Part shown: piece after piece, positions 1 through 11,159 of the stretch
Layout of the letters: the number at the start of each line of letters is the position of its first letter
Position numbering within the stretch: position 1 is the first letter of the stretch
DNA from: Isoetes taiwanensis
Taxonomy: Eukaryota > Streptophyta > Lycopodiopsida > Isoetales > Isoetaceae
DNA: 64,000 bases
Direction: 5' to 3'
Assembly (NCBI GenBank): GCA_021234155.1
Contig: JAJEKV010000047.1
Span: 7,529,071 to 7,593,070 of the forward strand
Notes under the pieces: generated by a model
What the model was told of the DNA's origin: nothing
The model's database searches: none
The model's input: the letters and a program-made list of their open reading frames with translations, nothing else
Position numbers and translations under genes: made by a program

Positions 1-341
1 TGTTATGTTCATAACACTCCTTTTTCGCCGCATTCTTGCCCTGTTTGTAGCATATCTTCATCCTGCAGAGAGCATTGGGAAATGAAAACCTCAAGAAAAC
101 TCTGAGCTTTACCCATAGCCTGGAGCGTTGAATGACAACTCCTGCGGCAAAAAGAAGCTCGACACCGTATTTAGAACCAAAATAAGAAAGTTGTTTTTGA
201 ACCATGAAGCTCCTTAAATCCGGTGGTCGTGACCTTCTCAAATCCAAAAAGAATGTTTAGAGCTTTAAGCAAGAGAAAAAACAAAGGAACATTATATGAC
301 TCCAGCTCAAAATATTATGCAAACTCTGGAGCATTCTAGAG

Positions 342-422
342 CTCAAACGCCTATAGCAAACTCTGTTCAAACGCATGTGGCAAACCCTGTTCTGGAGCTC
401 AAACGCCTGTGGCAAACTCTGT
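342..422. repeat. Short tandem repeat, about 24-bp unit, three copies
   Basis: The phrase TCAAACGCCTGTGGCAAACT appears three times with small changes, the second and third copies being separated by an 8-base spacer. Nothing suggests coding or regulatory use. Confidence 0.7.
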
Positions 423-2029
423 TCGTGGAATCAATTCTATGTTCATATAGAAGACAGTGTACCATTGGCTAAACTGGGAACATTATTTGGCAAGCAATCT
501 TATTAGAATGGGTATTGGCTTATTTGAATGTCTCTCTATGTAGTAAATGCTCAAAATTTTGAAGGTGCAACCTCAAGATACTCTTTTTTCTTCAACCTTT
601 TATGTGCAGATTGCACTTGTTATAGTCTTACTTCATGTCTTAGGTATAAATATAGTGTTTCTTCTGCAGAATTATCATTGGCACCAAGAGTATATGCAGA
701 GCTCCTAAGTGTTTTTAGGGGGAAATATGTATTGTCAATTAATAATCATTCCATTTTCAAATATTTTCATGCCTGACTAGGATCTCTCATGCATAAATTG
801 CTGCTCTTTTATGTCTAAATATGATGGCCAAAGGGCTTAGATCCATCTCTTGCCTGATATATCAAAATATTTGCCCTAAGCTATGAAGATGTGATATCAA
901 GATTTCATGGTGTAGTGGAAAGCATTCAAGATATAATAGGGCAAGGTGTATGATCACTTAACTCGGGATGCCAAGATGTTTCTCCATCTTAAAGGATGTT
1001 ATCCATCTTAAAGGATGTTATGTCCACACTACACCTTTCTTCTATCTACATTTGATGGGTTCATGCTTAAGTTTAATTATAGTGCTTCATTTGCATAATA
1101 ATTAAAGCACTAAAATATTTTTTATGGAACATCACTTCATGCCGTTGCCATTCACATTGTTCTTGATAGGTTCATAAAGTATCATATTTGCTAAATGCTC
1201 AAAAATCTTGTGTGATGCTTGCACTAAATTCGTTAAGTGTAGCATTAAAATTTACATGCCTAGCACGTCCGAATTTTAGAGCTCTGTGTAGAAGTTCTAT
1301 TATAGATATCATTGAGAAGGCTTTAGAGTCAGTACTCGATGATTAATTCCAGTTATTCCTGCAATCTATCATTTTTAGACATTTAGAAATTTTATATAGA
1401 AATGAACTATATTTTTGAATCTCCAGACGAGGCATGACATGTGTTGTGGAAAGATTTGGATATAGAGGTCTCCAAGAAACAACTACATAAATGGAGCTAA
1501 TATCTTCAAATTCCACATAACGTGCAGTGTTTTTTGCTATGGAAAATTAGCATTTTATTATCCTACTTCTGTCTGTATTAAATATTTATGCAGTAAAAGC
1601 AGGCCTATATATAGGAATGCACAAGAGAATTGTTTAAGCATACTGGATGCTATCCAGATGACCATTACACCTATAACATAATTATATAGACATAGACACA
1701 ATATTGCTAGAATACTGCATGGCAGGTGAGTAATGGTGTTATAGATAAAAACCTAGATGGCAAATTTTGTGTGCTTTTATGATATCATATCATTGACTCC
1801 ATCCAAGCAGGGTTTTTTTCTGAAATTTTAAATTCTGTAGCAATAAAATAGATATATGAATGATGTGATATGCCATTTTTCTGCACAAAAAAGAATGTTA
1901 TTGTGCAACTTTATGCTCAATCTTTTGAAGAAATATCAATTTATAGCTGAATATCAATGTTCATTGTGTCTTAGATTTGTAATATTAGAGTTCTATATAG
2001 GTATATACTAGGAATTGAACTATAGCAGG

Positions 2030-2235
2030 CGTGGTGCTGATTGTGCTCAAATAGCACGCCACAATCAAGATGAACAAATCGCATGGTGCTGGCTATGCTC
2101 AAATGTCATGGAACAATCAAGATGAACAAATTATCCGATATCTGGCAGTGCAACCATCCATAAAAGTTACTCAAATAGCAAGAAACAATCAGAATGAATA
2201 AATCATCTGATAACTGAATGCGCAACCATCTATAA
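2030..2235. repeat. Degenerate tandem repeat, about 65-bp unit, three copies
   Basis: Three diverged copies share CTCAAATAGCA, then ACAATCAAGATGAA, then a stretch related to GTGCAACCATC. Copy divergence is high, so this is an old local duplication. No coding frame runs through it. Confidence 0.6.
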
Positions 2236-4373
2236 TTGCTGAAAGTGCGTCATTGAATGTTCAAGGGTCTACTTGATTTCACAGCTTGATCTAGTAGGAG
2301 TACTTTCTTTGGACTTCAATAGTTTCTAGTCACAATGTGTTTGGTATTTGCATGAGGCCTCCATTTTTCTTGTAACATCATATATGCCAGTGTTATGTAT
2401 GTATTCCAAAAGAAAATTGAGCCATTTGGATAAGATTATGCTTCTGTTTCTGTCTTATTTCAGTTTTGGCATTCCATATAGTGCTATAGTTTGACATGGT
2501 GTTTGATTTAATTTTGTATAAAAATTCAAAATCATAACAAACACAATGTGTGTTAGCAAGAGGGATTTTATGCAAAATATAGAGGCAACATGTTGTTGAG
2601 GTTGATTTTACAAATGATCAGGTAAACATATTTTTTGTCTGCAGTCGAATATCTACCTGTCTATACTCTATAGACCGAAGGTATATTGGCAAGCATGAAA
2701 ACAGAAAGAATTTCTATATGAAACGTACAGGAAAGAAGATGTCATAAACCTATAGAAAAATAAGAGAAAGTATTTGAGAAATATGTAAACAATATGCAAA
2801 GAATATGTTGGAATGCTGGAAATCCTATCCTTCCTATATAATAAAACCGTGACGTCTGTCTGTCCCTCCGCCCCTATCAATGGTCCAGACCAGATGTCTC
2901 TTTTGCCTCGATCAACGGCCCAAATTGTCCTGTGGTCCCTTCGTCCCAATTCACAGCACTAATTGTGCCACGTGGCATAATAAATTACCAAGCGATCTTC
3001 CACGTCAAAGAGTGATATTGTCAAGTGGCATGAAAGACAATGAAAGGTTGTGATGAAATATGGCACGATGAAGCAAAAAAATAGGGCATCGGTTTTTCTG
3101 TTGCCCTTATCGGCACTACCGTGGCCAGGATTTGGAGTTAAATTTTTGGAGCTTCCAGACTTGGTACCAGGTAAAATGGCTCTCTAGCTCTTGTTCAATA
3201 ATCCTTTGCTCGGATTTAAGACATTTTGGAAGACTCTTTAGCCCATTTCTTTTGCTGTGATTGTAGACCCGTAGATAGAATCGTTACTCCATTTTGCTTC
3301 AAATATGGTGTTTCTTTATCTCTTTTTCTTTCTGATCTATGAGAAAAAATTAAGTAAAGAGTCAGCAAATCATCTTACCTTTAAGTTCTTCACATTGTAT
3401 TGGACCTCAATAGGAATTCTAAGTTTGTATTGTATTGTATTTAAGTTCAACTCAATTTCTCCAGTTAGAGTTTTGGACCTCAATAGGAATTCTAAAGCTA
3501 TGGCTAGAGCTAAGAACCTGATTAGGGGTTCACATAGTTTTGGCCGTACAAACCATGTGAGTGACCGGAAAGGGTTTGTTTTTCCCTTAAAAAAGGGGGC
3601 TTTTTTGAGGTTTTTAGAGCAAAATTAGATCAATAGGTGCATCACCCGGGGATTAAAAAGGCCAAAATTAGATCTCCAGAGGAGTGATATAGGTGAACAT
3701 GATGTTTCAACTAAGTATGCTGGAATAGAGAATGTCCATAGGCCACAATAAGAAATGTTTAATCTTTGCATATCATCTAACAAACTGATTTGGCACTCTT
3801 GCCCTGTTGCTTGCATGGAACTATGATAGTAAGGCAAGGATGTAGAATTTGGCGCCCTATTTGCCTTGATGCTGCGACATACAAAATTTGGGGCAGAAAG
3901 TAAGAAGTCAAGAACATGCAAAAATCCTCAGGTAAAGTAAATAGAGGCTATTACATTGCGAGGTTTTTACAAATATTCAAGAAGAATTGTTGAGATTTTA
4001 ATATACATGCTACCACTGACACATATATAGAAAGGTAGATTGTGTTGGCATTTATAGGTGCTGCCAAGAAGTATTAGGAATGCAATGCTGAAGGACAAAG
4101 ATCTAATTTAAAAATTGTCCCATCCGCCGATAAGGTCAATGTTATATAAAAATGTTTTATAAAATTCCGTGAGAAGCTTGAAACATAATATATACTCGGT
4201 TCCACTTTCAATGGCATTTTCAAGCATTCAAAAATAGCTGGATTGGAAAATGCACCGCTCCTCTTTCCCATTCTTGGTAAGTGATCTTCTATATCTGTCA
4301 TGCCCCCGAGCTATGTTCTTCTTGTGGAATGCCCATGATAGTCCAGATGTCCAAGGACTTACGAAAATGTTCT

Positions 4374-4453
4374 AAGTTGTAGACTGGCACAATGATTGTG
4401 AGATTGCTTATATAAGTTGTAGACTGGCATAGTGATTGTGAGATTGCTTATAG
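4374..4453. repeat. Tandem duplication, 40-bp unit, two copies
   Basis: Two adjacent copies of a unit starting AAGTTGTAGACTGGCA and ending AGATTGCTTATA differ at about three positions. It is a simple local duplication in non-coding DNA. Confidence 0.85.
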
Positions 4454-5199
4454 AGTATTTGTAATAGTCGTAAATAAAAATGTAGTATTTTGGAGTGTCT
4501 TGATTGTTGAATGCAAGCTTTTCCTTGAAAATGCTATGTAGCAAAAAGCGGATGGCAATGGAGTCCTTTGTAGAATGAAGGCTTTCTGGGATAGAATGCT
4601 TTCAAGATATAAAGATGAATGCCATAAAAACGTGCAGTCTATAGAAGCAAAAGGTGTCAAACCAAATACAGTAACATACATGAGCCTCCATAAAAGCGTA
4701 GTTGTCAGACCAAATACAACATACACGAGTCTCTGAAGTGTAAACTCTTTTTTTCAAGTCGATTGAATATGACAAGTATCTCTATGGCTTTCTCATGAAA
4801 TTTATGGTTGGAAATATATGTATAAGGAATGCTAATGTTGATTGGATGCAAAGGGTATGTTTGTTAAAACTTCACATCCAGATATAGCAAGATCGTCTAG
4901 AGTACAGGGCCAAAAGCTTTTCCTCCAAATCTTTCTCATGAAAGTTACAATGTGCACAGGGCTTTTGCTCTCTGCATCCACAGTAAAATTCGTTTTGTGC
5001 CTCAATATGGAAATACTCATGTAATGGTGTACGTTGGCATCTGTTCTCCGATGGGCTGTCTTTCAATTTAGTCTCTTGCACATCTTATATATTCCAGTAA
5101 GGCAGAACTATAATCTAACAAAGCCTTTCTAGGTCATGAGTGTCAAGGCACTGGGAATTGTATTGAACTGTCAGTCTTTATTGCTTCCCTTCGTATGTA

Positions 5200-5411
5200 A
5201 CCTCGAATTGAAACCGTGCCTGAGAAAGCTCCTAGAGGATGGATTCACGTCGATTTGCAGAAAAAATTCCAGAAGAAATTGAATACATTGACCTCTTTGG
5301 CAACAACAAATACCGAAAAGTCCAATTGAATGGACTTCCACCAGTTTGTACGGAGTGTGGATTAAGGCTGCATGGTGGGGGAGTATGCAAAGGCATCAAA
5401 CAAGTGGTCTT
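5200..5411 (+). pseudogene. L1-type LINE ORF1 fragment (CCHC zinc knuckle)
   Basis: The end of a plant LINE gag-like ORF1. The translation reads GWIHVDLQKK, then after a one-base loss in an A-run near 5260 continues PEEIEYIDLFG, then LNGLPPVCTECG and LHGGGVC. That pattern, a short beta-rich segment followed by C-x2-C-x4-H-x4-C, is the DUF4283 plus zf-CCHC_4 end typical of plant L1 ORF1, an RNA-binding protein. The frame is cut directly by the 5' LTR of Gypsy-A. The LINE reverse transcriptase resumes beyond the retrotransposon at 17599, so both are probably halves of one element. The endonuclease domain expected between them is absent. Confidence 0.7.
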
Positions 5412-6944
5412 TGTGACGTTCCAGGTATCTATACGGTATACGTATGCATACCATGACACGTCACCAGTACATAATAGGCCTAAGGGCCCAAGTGAGGGGT
5501 TCGCCTATAATGGTTTTTATTAGCTATGCTAATAAAACCAAAGGATAATTATGGATTATAATAGCATAATTAACCTAATTAAGCCATTATGGTCTAATTA
5601 ACTAATTGTGACCAATGAGGGTGTGCCACCTGGCCCAAATCGATTGGCCAGGAGGGACTTACCATTTTGGGGCAAGGAATAGGGGTCCTACCCTCCAATT
5701 TACCCCAAATTCGAATTTGGAGTGAAGGGGAGCAGCAGCCGATAGCTCACACTTGTATTTGCCAACACTTGACCACCAGCCTCGAACTATGGATGCCTAC
5801 CGTGAACATGGCTCTAGCCAAGACACCGGTTAGTCAATAGATAGCTTCTTTGTCGCTGACACTTCTTTGAGTAGATGGGATGATTAAATTCTCTTTTGTA
5901 AGTTACTCTGAATATTTGAATGGTATTTACAATAGTTCTTTCTGCTTCTTCTATGTATTGGGAATTAAGGGAAGGGTAGAGATCTAAAAGCCTCTTAGCA
6001 TTAGAGATGTCTCTAGCTAGATCCCTTAATACCCAATAATTGCGGCCTGTGCACAAAAGCCAACCTGGCTGTGGACTATGATGTGGTTCAGCATCAGACA
6101 ACGAGTATGAGGGTGAATCGGGGGTGGGGTCTTGCCTAGTGCGGCTACAGGACTCCTATAGTGTGCTAGGCTTATACCTGGTCACTGTGTGTGGGCCGGG
6201 TATGGGTCCGACACTCTCTAGGCCAGAGGGCGGGGCCATAGAGGGCCGTCCTGGGCTCGAACGGGTTGGAGAGCTAACCTTTAGATTTAGGGGAGTAAGT
6301 CGGATACGGACGCGGGGGTCGCTGAGGCGGCACGTGTTCTTTAGCACACCCAGGGATCTGTCATGCTCGGGGAGGAGACGCCTCTTTGACCTTCCTCATT
6401 GGACCGGGGAGATGTAACTCGGAGTAGTCCCGAAGGGTGATTCCTTGGGATTGCGTCTTCGGAGGGCTACAAGCACGTCATAGCATGATTCAGCCTATCT
6501 GCAAGGTGTGCACAGGAGGGGCGGATGGAGTGGACAACCCTAGCCATTGTCTTATGCCAGCCAACGCCATGTTATACTTCCGTCTGTTGATATCTTGAGA
6601 CCCTGGTTGTCAGTTGATCCCTTGGAGTCTGAGCACGGGGTAGTGCTTTGTCATGGTGTTATTTCATGTTATTATGGATGTATTGTTTTTTCCGTGATGA
6701 TGATGGATGGGCCACCCTTCGTGGTGGTATATTATTATGCATGATGATTGTATGCTAACGTATATGTATGCTTCCGTTGTATAGGAATTTCCCATAGAGG
6801 ACGTGGGACGAATGACACCTCCGTGTTCCTCGCCCGAACACTTGGCCATGACAGAGGGCCTTGCCATGGTGATGTGGTCGCCATGGGAGGGGAAGTCCTG
6901 TATTTATACGATGGGAGCATCGTATAGATTCTGGGAGCATCACA
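5412..6944 (+). repeat. 5' LTR of Gypsy-A (1533 bp)
   Basis: Begins TGTGACGTTCCAGG and ends GGGAGCATCACA, so it has the usual TG...CA ends. The first 240 bp recur at 17332. The last 250 bp recur in reverse orientation at 32839 and 44313. The 3' end holds a small hairpin built from TACGATGGGAGCATCGTA. Being followed one base later by a tRNA primer site fixes the boundary. Confidence 0.9.
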
Positions 6945-6945
6945 G

Positions 6946-6957
6946 TGGTATTAGAGC
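6946..6957 (+). other. Primer binding site, initiator-Met tRNA type
   Basis: TGGTATTAGAGC differs at one base from TGGTATCAGAGC, the usual plant PBS complementary to the 3' end of initiator tRNA-Met. It lies one base after the 5' LTR, as expected for minus-strand priming. Confidence 0.9.
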
Positions 6958-7568
6958 ATGATTTTGGTGGACCAAAATTATTGCACTGGCTGGCCATAGT
7001 CTAACTCATTGGTTGACGATAATTTCTCCTAGGTTGGAGCATCCCAACTCTGTAATTAGTATCTTAGTTGGCCTAGTTACGGGAGGAATGACCTAGTTGT
7101 GGAGGGACGTGCTCCATAGTGGAGTGGTTAAGGTCATGAAGTGGAGCCAGAGGTACGAGTTTTGCAATCGCCATAACTTTCTCCACGTAGCTCGGATCGA
7201 CGAGATTCTTGTTCCAGCGCATCAGGCATAGTCCATATACCTTAGAGGGGTTAGTCATCCGGCAGCAAAAGGTCGAGCAAGGGGTTCAAAACCCAACTCC
7301 GGAACATCTCGGGTTTGGTCGCTCCAGAATTCCAAAAGAAACTCGTATAACATGAGTTGCGCCGGACCGTATATGGCGCGTATTTTCGCCGTATAATTTT
7401 TTTTTTTTTTTTTTTTTTTTAGTTTTGTGTGCGCCTCCTCCCGCCTACCCTAACCGCCCGCCATAGCCACCGGACTCGAGCTCGCAACTCTGCCCCTGCC
7501 TGCGCCCTTGCTACCTCCACCCCTTAGCGCCTCACTTCCTGCCTTCCTTTCAGTCAGCGCTTTTGTCC
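6958..7568 (+). other. Gypsy-A leader (5' untranslated)
   Basis: Non-coding leader between the PBS and the first ATG. It contains a run of 24 T (7397-7420) and then a C-rich stretch ahead of the start codon. Parts are related to the leaders of Gypsy-C and Gypsy-D, for example a segment like CCTAGTTACGGGAGG. On the minus strand near 7460-7490 a GCTCGAGTCC phrase may be a worn Pol III B-box like those in the other leaders. Confidence 0.65.
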
Positions 7569-8881
7569 ATGGCCAATACCAAAAGTACCTTGAACCTCGC
7601 CAGCCTCACCCTACCTCAGATTTATGCCATGCTTGGAGGGCACCTGGCTACTAACCCTGACATGGTTGAGCTCCTTCTGAACGAGCTGGTGCAGCGCTTC
7701 AGTGATGGCATCAGGATACCCTACCCTATCTTCCACCTTTCAGAGCGTTTCTTGATTAAGCTCAACCTCCAACGGCAGGCATACACCATGGTCGAACAAC
7801 CCGACCAGGTAATGATGATGGTCAAGTTTTACCCACCTGAGTGTGAGGAATACTCAGAAGAGGAGAGGGCATTTGGAGAGAGGCGGCCTGCATCAGGACA
7901 CTGGCCCGTGCAGACGATATTCGGGAGATAGAGAGGGGAGACACCGCGGCTCGAGGCCGTGAGTATGTCTACCTGGGGGAGGGGAGAGCCATCATCAATG
8001 GTGAACCTTTCGAACTTCCCCCATATGAGTGACATGAGGTTTCCCAGACCTTTACTTGGGGTGAGATCCCAGGACATGTTATCCTGGACTACCTGACAAC
8101 GGTCCAGATCGATATGCACCTCCGGCCCGACCGCTATCATCACGAGCTGCTCCGAAGGGTCGCGGCTCGGCGGTTTGCTCAGGTGGAAGTCGACATGGCA
8201 CAAGCCCGTGTGGCTCGGGAACGGGCAAAAAGGGCCCAATAGGAGCAACAAGAGCAGCAACAAAACCTGGATTAGCAGCAACAGCAGCAGGCCAACACAG
8301 AGCAGGAAACCCCGCATGAACCCGATCCGGTGGACAAGCCGGCCATCAAGAGACGCAGGAAATCCACAGCTCACAAGTCAAGCAGCCAATACAAAGAGAA
8401 GCTAAAGGTTGTCGGGAGCATAGGGAAGCACACAAGTTCAAGTCGTCGGCAGGAGAGAGTGGACGCCGCACGGCCTCACCCCACTTCCGGGGGCAAGACA
8501 TTGCCCAAGAAGCCTAGCCCGACTCCAAAGGCTGCTACCTCAAGGAAGCCCCACCGCTTCAAACCGGGCACCGTGGCTTTACGGGAAATCCGTAAATACC
8601 AGAAGACCACGGAGCTGCTGTTAAGGAAGCTGCCCTTCCAGAGGCTGGTTAGGGAGATAGCCCAAGAGTTCAAGACTGATCTCCGCTTCCAGACCTTCGC
8701 TATTTTGGCACTTCAGGAGGCTGCTGAAGCCTACCTGATAGCTCTCTTCAGTGACGCGAACCTTTGCGCTATTCACGCAAAGAGAGTCACCATCATGACC
8801 AAGGACTTTGCTCTTGCCCGAGAATTCGGGGAGATCATCTTTAGTGGCTCCTTGAACATTTATTTTGTAACAATTTTGTGA
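7569..8881 (+). pseudogene. Gypsy-A ORF-A: unknown N-terminal domain, Q-rich coil and histone H3 fold
   Basis: An accessory protein of about 437 codons, starting at an ATG in good plant context (7569). Residues 1-105 (ANTKSTLNLASL onward) match nothing I know. A frameshift near 7880 in a GAGAGAG run moves to a frame that then runs to the TGA at 8879, broken only by stops at 8030, 8240 and 8273; the last two look like CAG to TAG. Next come an arginine-rich helix, a glutamine-rich coil (about 8225-8300) and a basic tail with RKSTAHKS. From 8549 to about 8845 it is plainly histone H3: [56 protein letters not shown]. Loop 1 has no CENH3-type insertion. The last helix ([11 protein letters not shown]) is unlike ordinary H3. 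The domain is intronless and in frame with what precedes it, so it is a fusion captured by the element. The role is unknown; binding to nucleosomes or centromeric chromatin is a guess. Confidence 0.85.
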
Positions 8882-9087
8882 ATATCAAGATTAATCCAAC
8901 TTTTGTCTATGTCTTCTTGTTACAAAATAACTATTCATAATAAAATTGTTAAATTTTAATATTTATTTAAAATGCCAATGCTGACGTCAGCATAAAAGTA
9001 GGCAAGAGTACTTAAAGGGTTTTAGGGTTTCATTTCTCATCTCTTTCCCTTTTCGTTCATCCTCCTCCCTCATTTCTTCCAGCGCCA
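8882..9087 (+). promoter_or_regulatory. Promoter-like spacer before ORF-B
   Basis: An AT-rich start is followed by a perfect 12-bp palindrome GCTGACGTCAGC (about 8980), the core of a bZIP (TGACGTCA) site. Next come an ATAAAAG box and a long CT-rich stretch (CATCTCTTTCCCTTTTCG) running to the ORF-B start. That order resembles a plant core promoter and 5' UTR. An internal promoter, or a captured host 5' region, is inference. Confidence 0.4.
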
Positions 9088-10400
9088 ATGGCTGCCATCG
9101 ACCTGCTTGAATGGTACCAAGACGGAGAGCACTGGGATCCTCAAGTCCCCTTTGATCTCTTACAGCCTTTCCTACTCCAACGCATCGACCTCATCTCCAA
9201 CATGCAGAACCACCCTGACTATGCCGGGTTTTTGGAGTTCTACACCGAGGAGATGCTTCCTCTTTGCATCCCTTTGGGAGAACCCCCACAGCTATACATT
9301 GACCGAGCTGTGGTGCGGGAGATGCTTGGAGGAGACAAGCGTGCCTACGAGGTGCTCAGGGGCAAACTCCGGTGGGGCCGTAACCCACCCGTCGTCATGC
9401 ATGAGGGTCAGCAGTTCCTCGAAGTGACTTTTGCCTCAGCCATCCTCATGGATCAGTATGTGGAGGATGAGATCTTGCCATTAGCCGAGGAAATGCCGCC
9501 ACGCCGGGAGCGGGGAGGACGCTTAACCGGATTGGATGTTCTTCCCGTTATATATTACCAAGGTCAAGAGTTCCTCCTCTTGGATGATATTCTATGGACA
9601 TACCATGTAGTGGCCGGGTTCAAAGGACGAGAGAAAGTACAAGTCCTCTATGAGCTGGCTGAGTATTGCATGGATGATTTCATTGATTTTTCATCCGTGG
9701 ATCTCCCTCCCGAGGTATAGCAGCTGCTTCAATTCCACCAGCAAACCATAGAGCCGGCTGACACACTTCTCAGGCTTAGAGATCTTGTACTTCAAGATCC
9801 TCCATCCCAGCCTCCTCCGGAAGCCTTCACGGCTATGGGACCCCAAGTCCCAAATATCAACATGGTCGAGATTCCCTCTAATTCAGATGAAGAAGGGGAA
9901 GACCTTTATCATAACCCTGCCCATATTAGGAGGAGAAGGAGGAGCTTAAAGAAGAAGAGGTCTCTATGGACCTAAATAAGGAGGTAGCCACTTCAGTTAC
10001 TCCACAGGAAAAAGCGTGGGGAAACCATCTTACCCGCCTTTTCCTATCAGCCTTTCGGCAAGGGCAGGTCCTTTTTGTAGCCCGAGACCTGGCCCCGGAG
10101 GCCGAGGCATCGTGGTGGAGCCTCCGTGCCTTGTCCACCCTGGCGGGCCACAAGAAGTTGTCGTACCACGTTCACACTTATGTGTTGGTGCGTTGGAACT
10201 TCGCCCTCACCGCCTTGGGCTAGGATATAGCACCCTGGATGAGCATGAAGCTCCTCACGGCGGCTCCATTAGCTGCCGCCTATCCTCCAGAGATTGCTTC
10301 TCTTGGGACCGCCACGGTTGACCCAGGGGTCACTTTGCTACGTCATCGGCCGCCACCACCACTTACACCAATGGACCAAGATGCGGGGCCTAGTTCCTAG
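9088..10400 (+). pseudogene. Gypsy-A ORF-B: accessory protein of unknown function
   Basis: Starts at an ATG in good context (CCAATGGCTGCC) and reads 210 codons to a TAG at 9718 that was probably CAG. It continues in frame through FHQQTIEPADTLL and a proline-rich stretch, shifts frame in a purine-rich run near 9930, then reads EEKEELKEEE and on through VLVRWNFALTALG. A TAG at 10221 interrupts it, and it ends PPPPLTPMDQDAG at 10398. The full protein would be about 437 residues, close to ORF-A. The N-terminal half is acidic and rich in leucine and aromatic residues (LLEWYQDGEHW, LLDDILWTYHVV). The middle has an acidic motif followed by RRRRRS. I recognise no family. Its place upstream of gag suggests an element-specific accessory protein. 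Confidence 0.6.
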
Positions 10401-10590
10401 CTAGATGTAACAAACATTATAGAGTATAGCCTTTGGCTACTCAAAAATATGTAACCTTGCATTGATCTTTTATGCACTTTTGAATACAAGCAATTTGTTT
10501 TTTGCCTACAATACTTGTCTTTTCTCTTTCTGGAGTTTGAAGTACAAGGAATAATTCATTTGTTGTATATCCACTCTTGCCTTCTTACAG

Positions 10591-10985
10591 AAGAAGAGGA
10601 CGAGCCACCGCTAGAACAAGAATATGAAGAAGACGACGAAGATTATGAAGAAGAGGAAGAGGAAGATGAAGGAGAGCCATACGACCCCATCAAGGGCTTC
10701 GAGATCGTTAACATCCTTCGCGAACACGCTTTCGAGCATTTACAGCTTACGCTCCGTCGCACTTGGAATTATTGGGATTGTACTAATTAGGAAGCCTTTG
10801 CTGATGCTAACGATCACCTCTGGCAGATATATTATGCGCTCTGAGATCTTTTTAATCTTCTAATCATCAGCCCTACTTTGGACTTCCAGTATGTCATAAT
10901 TCAAGCTTGGGCTAGGTACAAAGTGGTCCGAGCAGTGCGGGAGAGTATTCAATACTCTATCCTATACCCCTTCACGCAGCCCTAA
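10591..10985 (+). pseudogene. Gypsy-A ORF-C: acidic exon-like ORF, unknown function
   Basis: Begins after a splice-acceptor-like stretch (CTTGCCTTCTTACAG) rather than at an ATG. The first part is extremely acidic (EEDDEDYEEEEEEDEGE) and is followed by a helical stretch (NILREHAFEHLQLTLRRTW). Two stops (10788 TAG, 10842 TGA) break a frame that otherwise runs on through LFNLLIISPTLDFQYVI to TAA at 10983. The sequences on both sides (10401-10590 and 10986-11159) are AT-rich, without open frames, and end in polypyrimidine plus AG. ORF-C and gag may therefore be joined to upstream exons by splicing. An acidic chromatin-binding role is only a guess. Confidence 0.5.
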
Positions 10986-11159
10986 GCTAGTTGTTTAAGG
11001 TTCTCCTTGTCTAGATGCAAGTTCAGTTTTGTGTGTGAGTTAACATGTTTTCTTTGTAACCGTGACCTTGATATAATACAAAGGAATGCTTCTCTGTTGT
11101 ATAATTCTTGTCATAATTACTTAAATGTGTATGCTTATCTTTCATTTGTTTCTATCTAG

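Larger units (their letters stand above)
1..5199. other. AT-rich intergenic DNA, no gene recognised
   Basis: Apart from the short tandem repeats listed separately, I see no conserved domain, RNA gene or credible gene here. The longest open frames are about 60-107 codons, low-complexity and without recognisable motifs. A 23-bp phrase beginning ttggacctcaatagg occurs twice (about 3401 and 3474), so small local duplications are common. A stretch near 2845-3010 is richer in C and T than its surroundings and may be an old transposon end, but I cannot assign it. Confidence 0.6.

Noticed and set aside
2845-3010. Possible Helitron end (TCCTATATAATAAAAC followed by a CTGTCTGTC run)
   Set aside because: No matching 3' hairpin with CTRR end was found and there is no second copy.
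3305-3628. 107-codon ORF
   Set aside because: Hydrophobic and low-complexity start, internal 23-bp duplication, no motif.
8330-8881. The H3-like frame as a free-standing gene starting at 8330
   Set aside because: The first codon is GTG, not ATG, and the frame is open upstream apart from point stops, so it is the C-terminal part of ORF-A.
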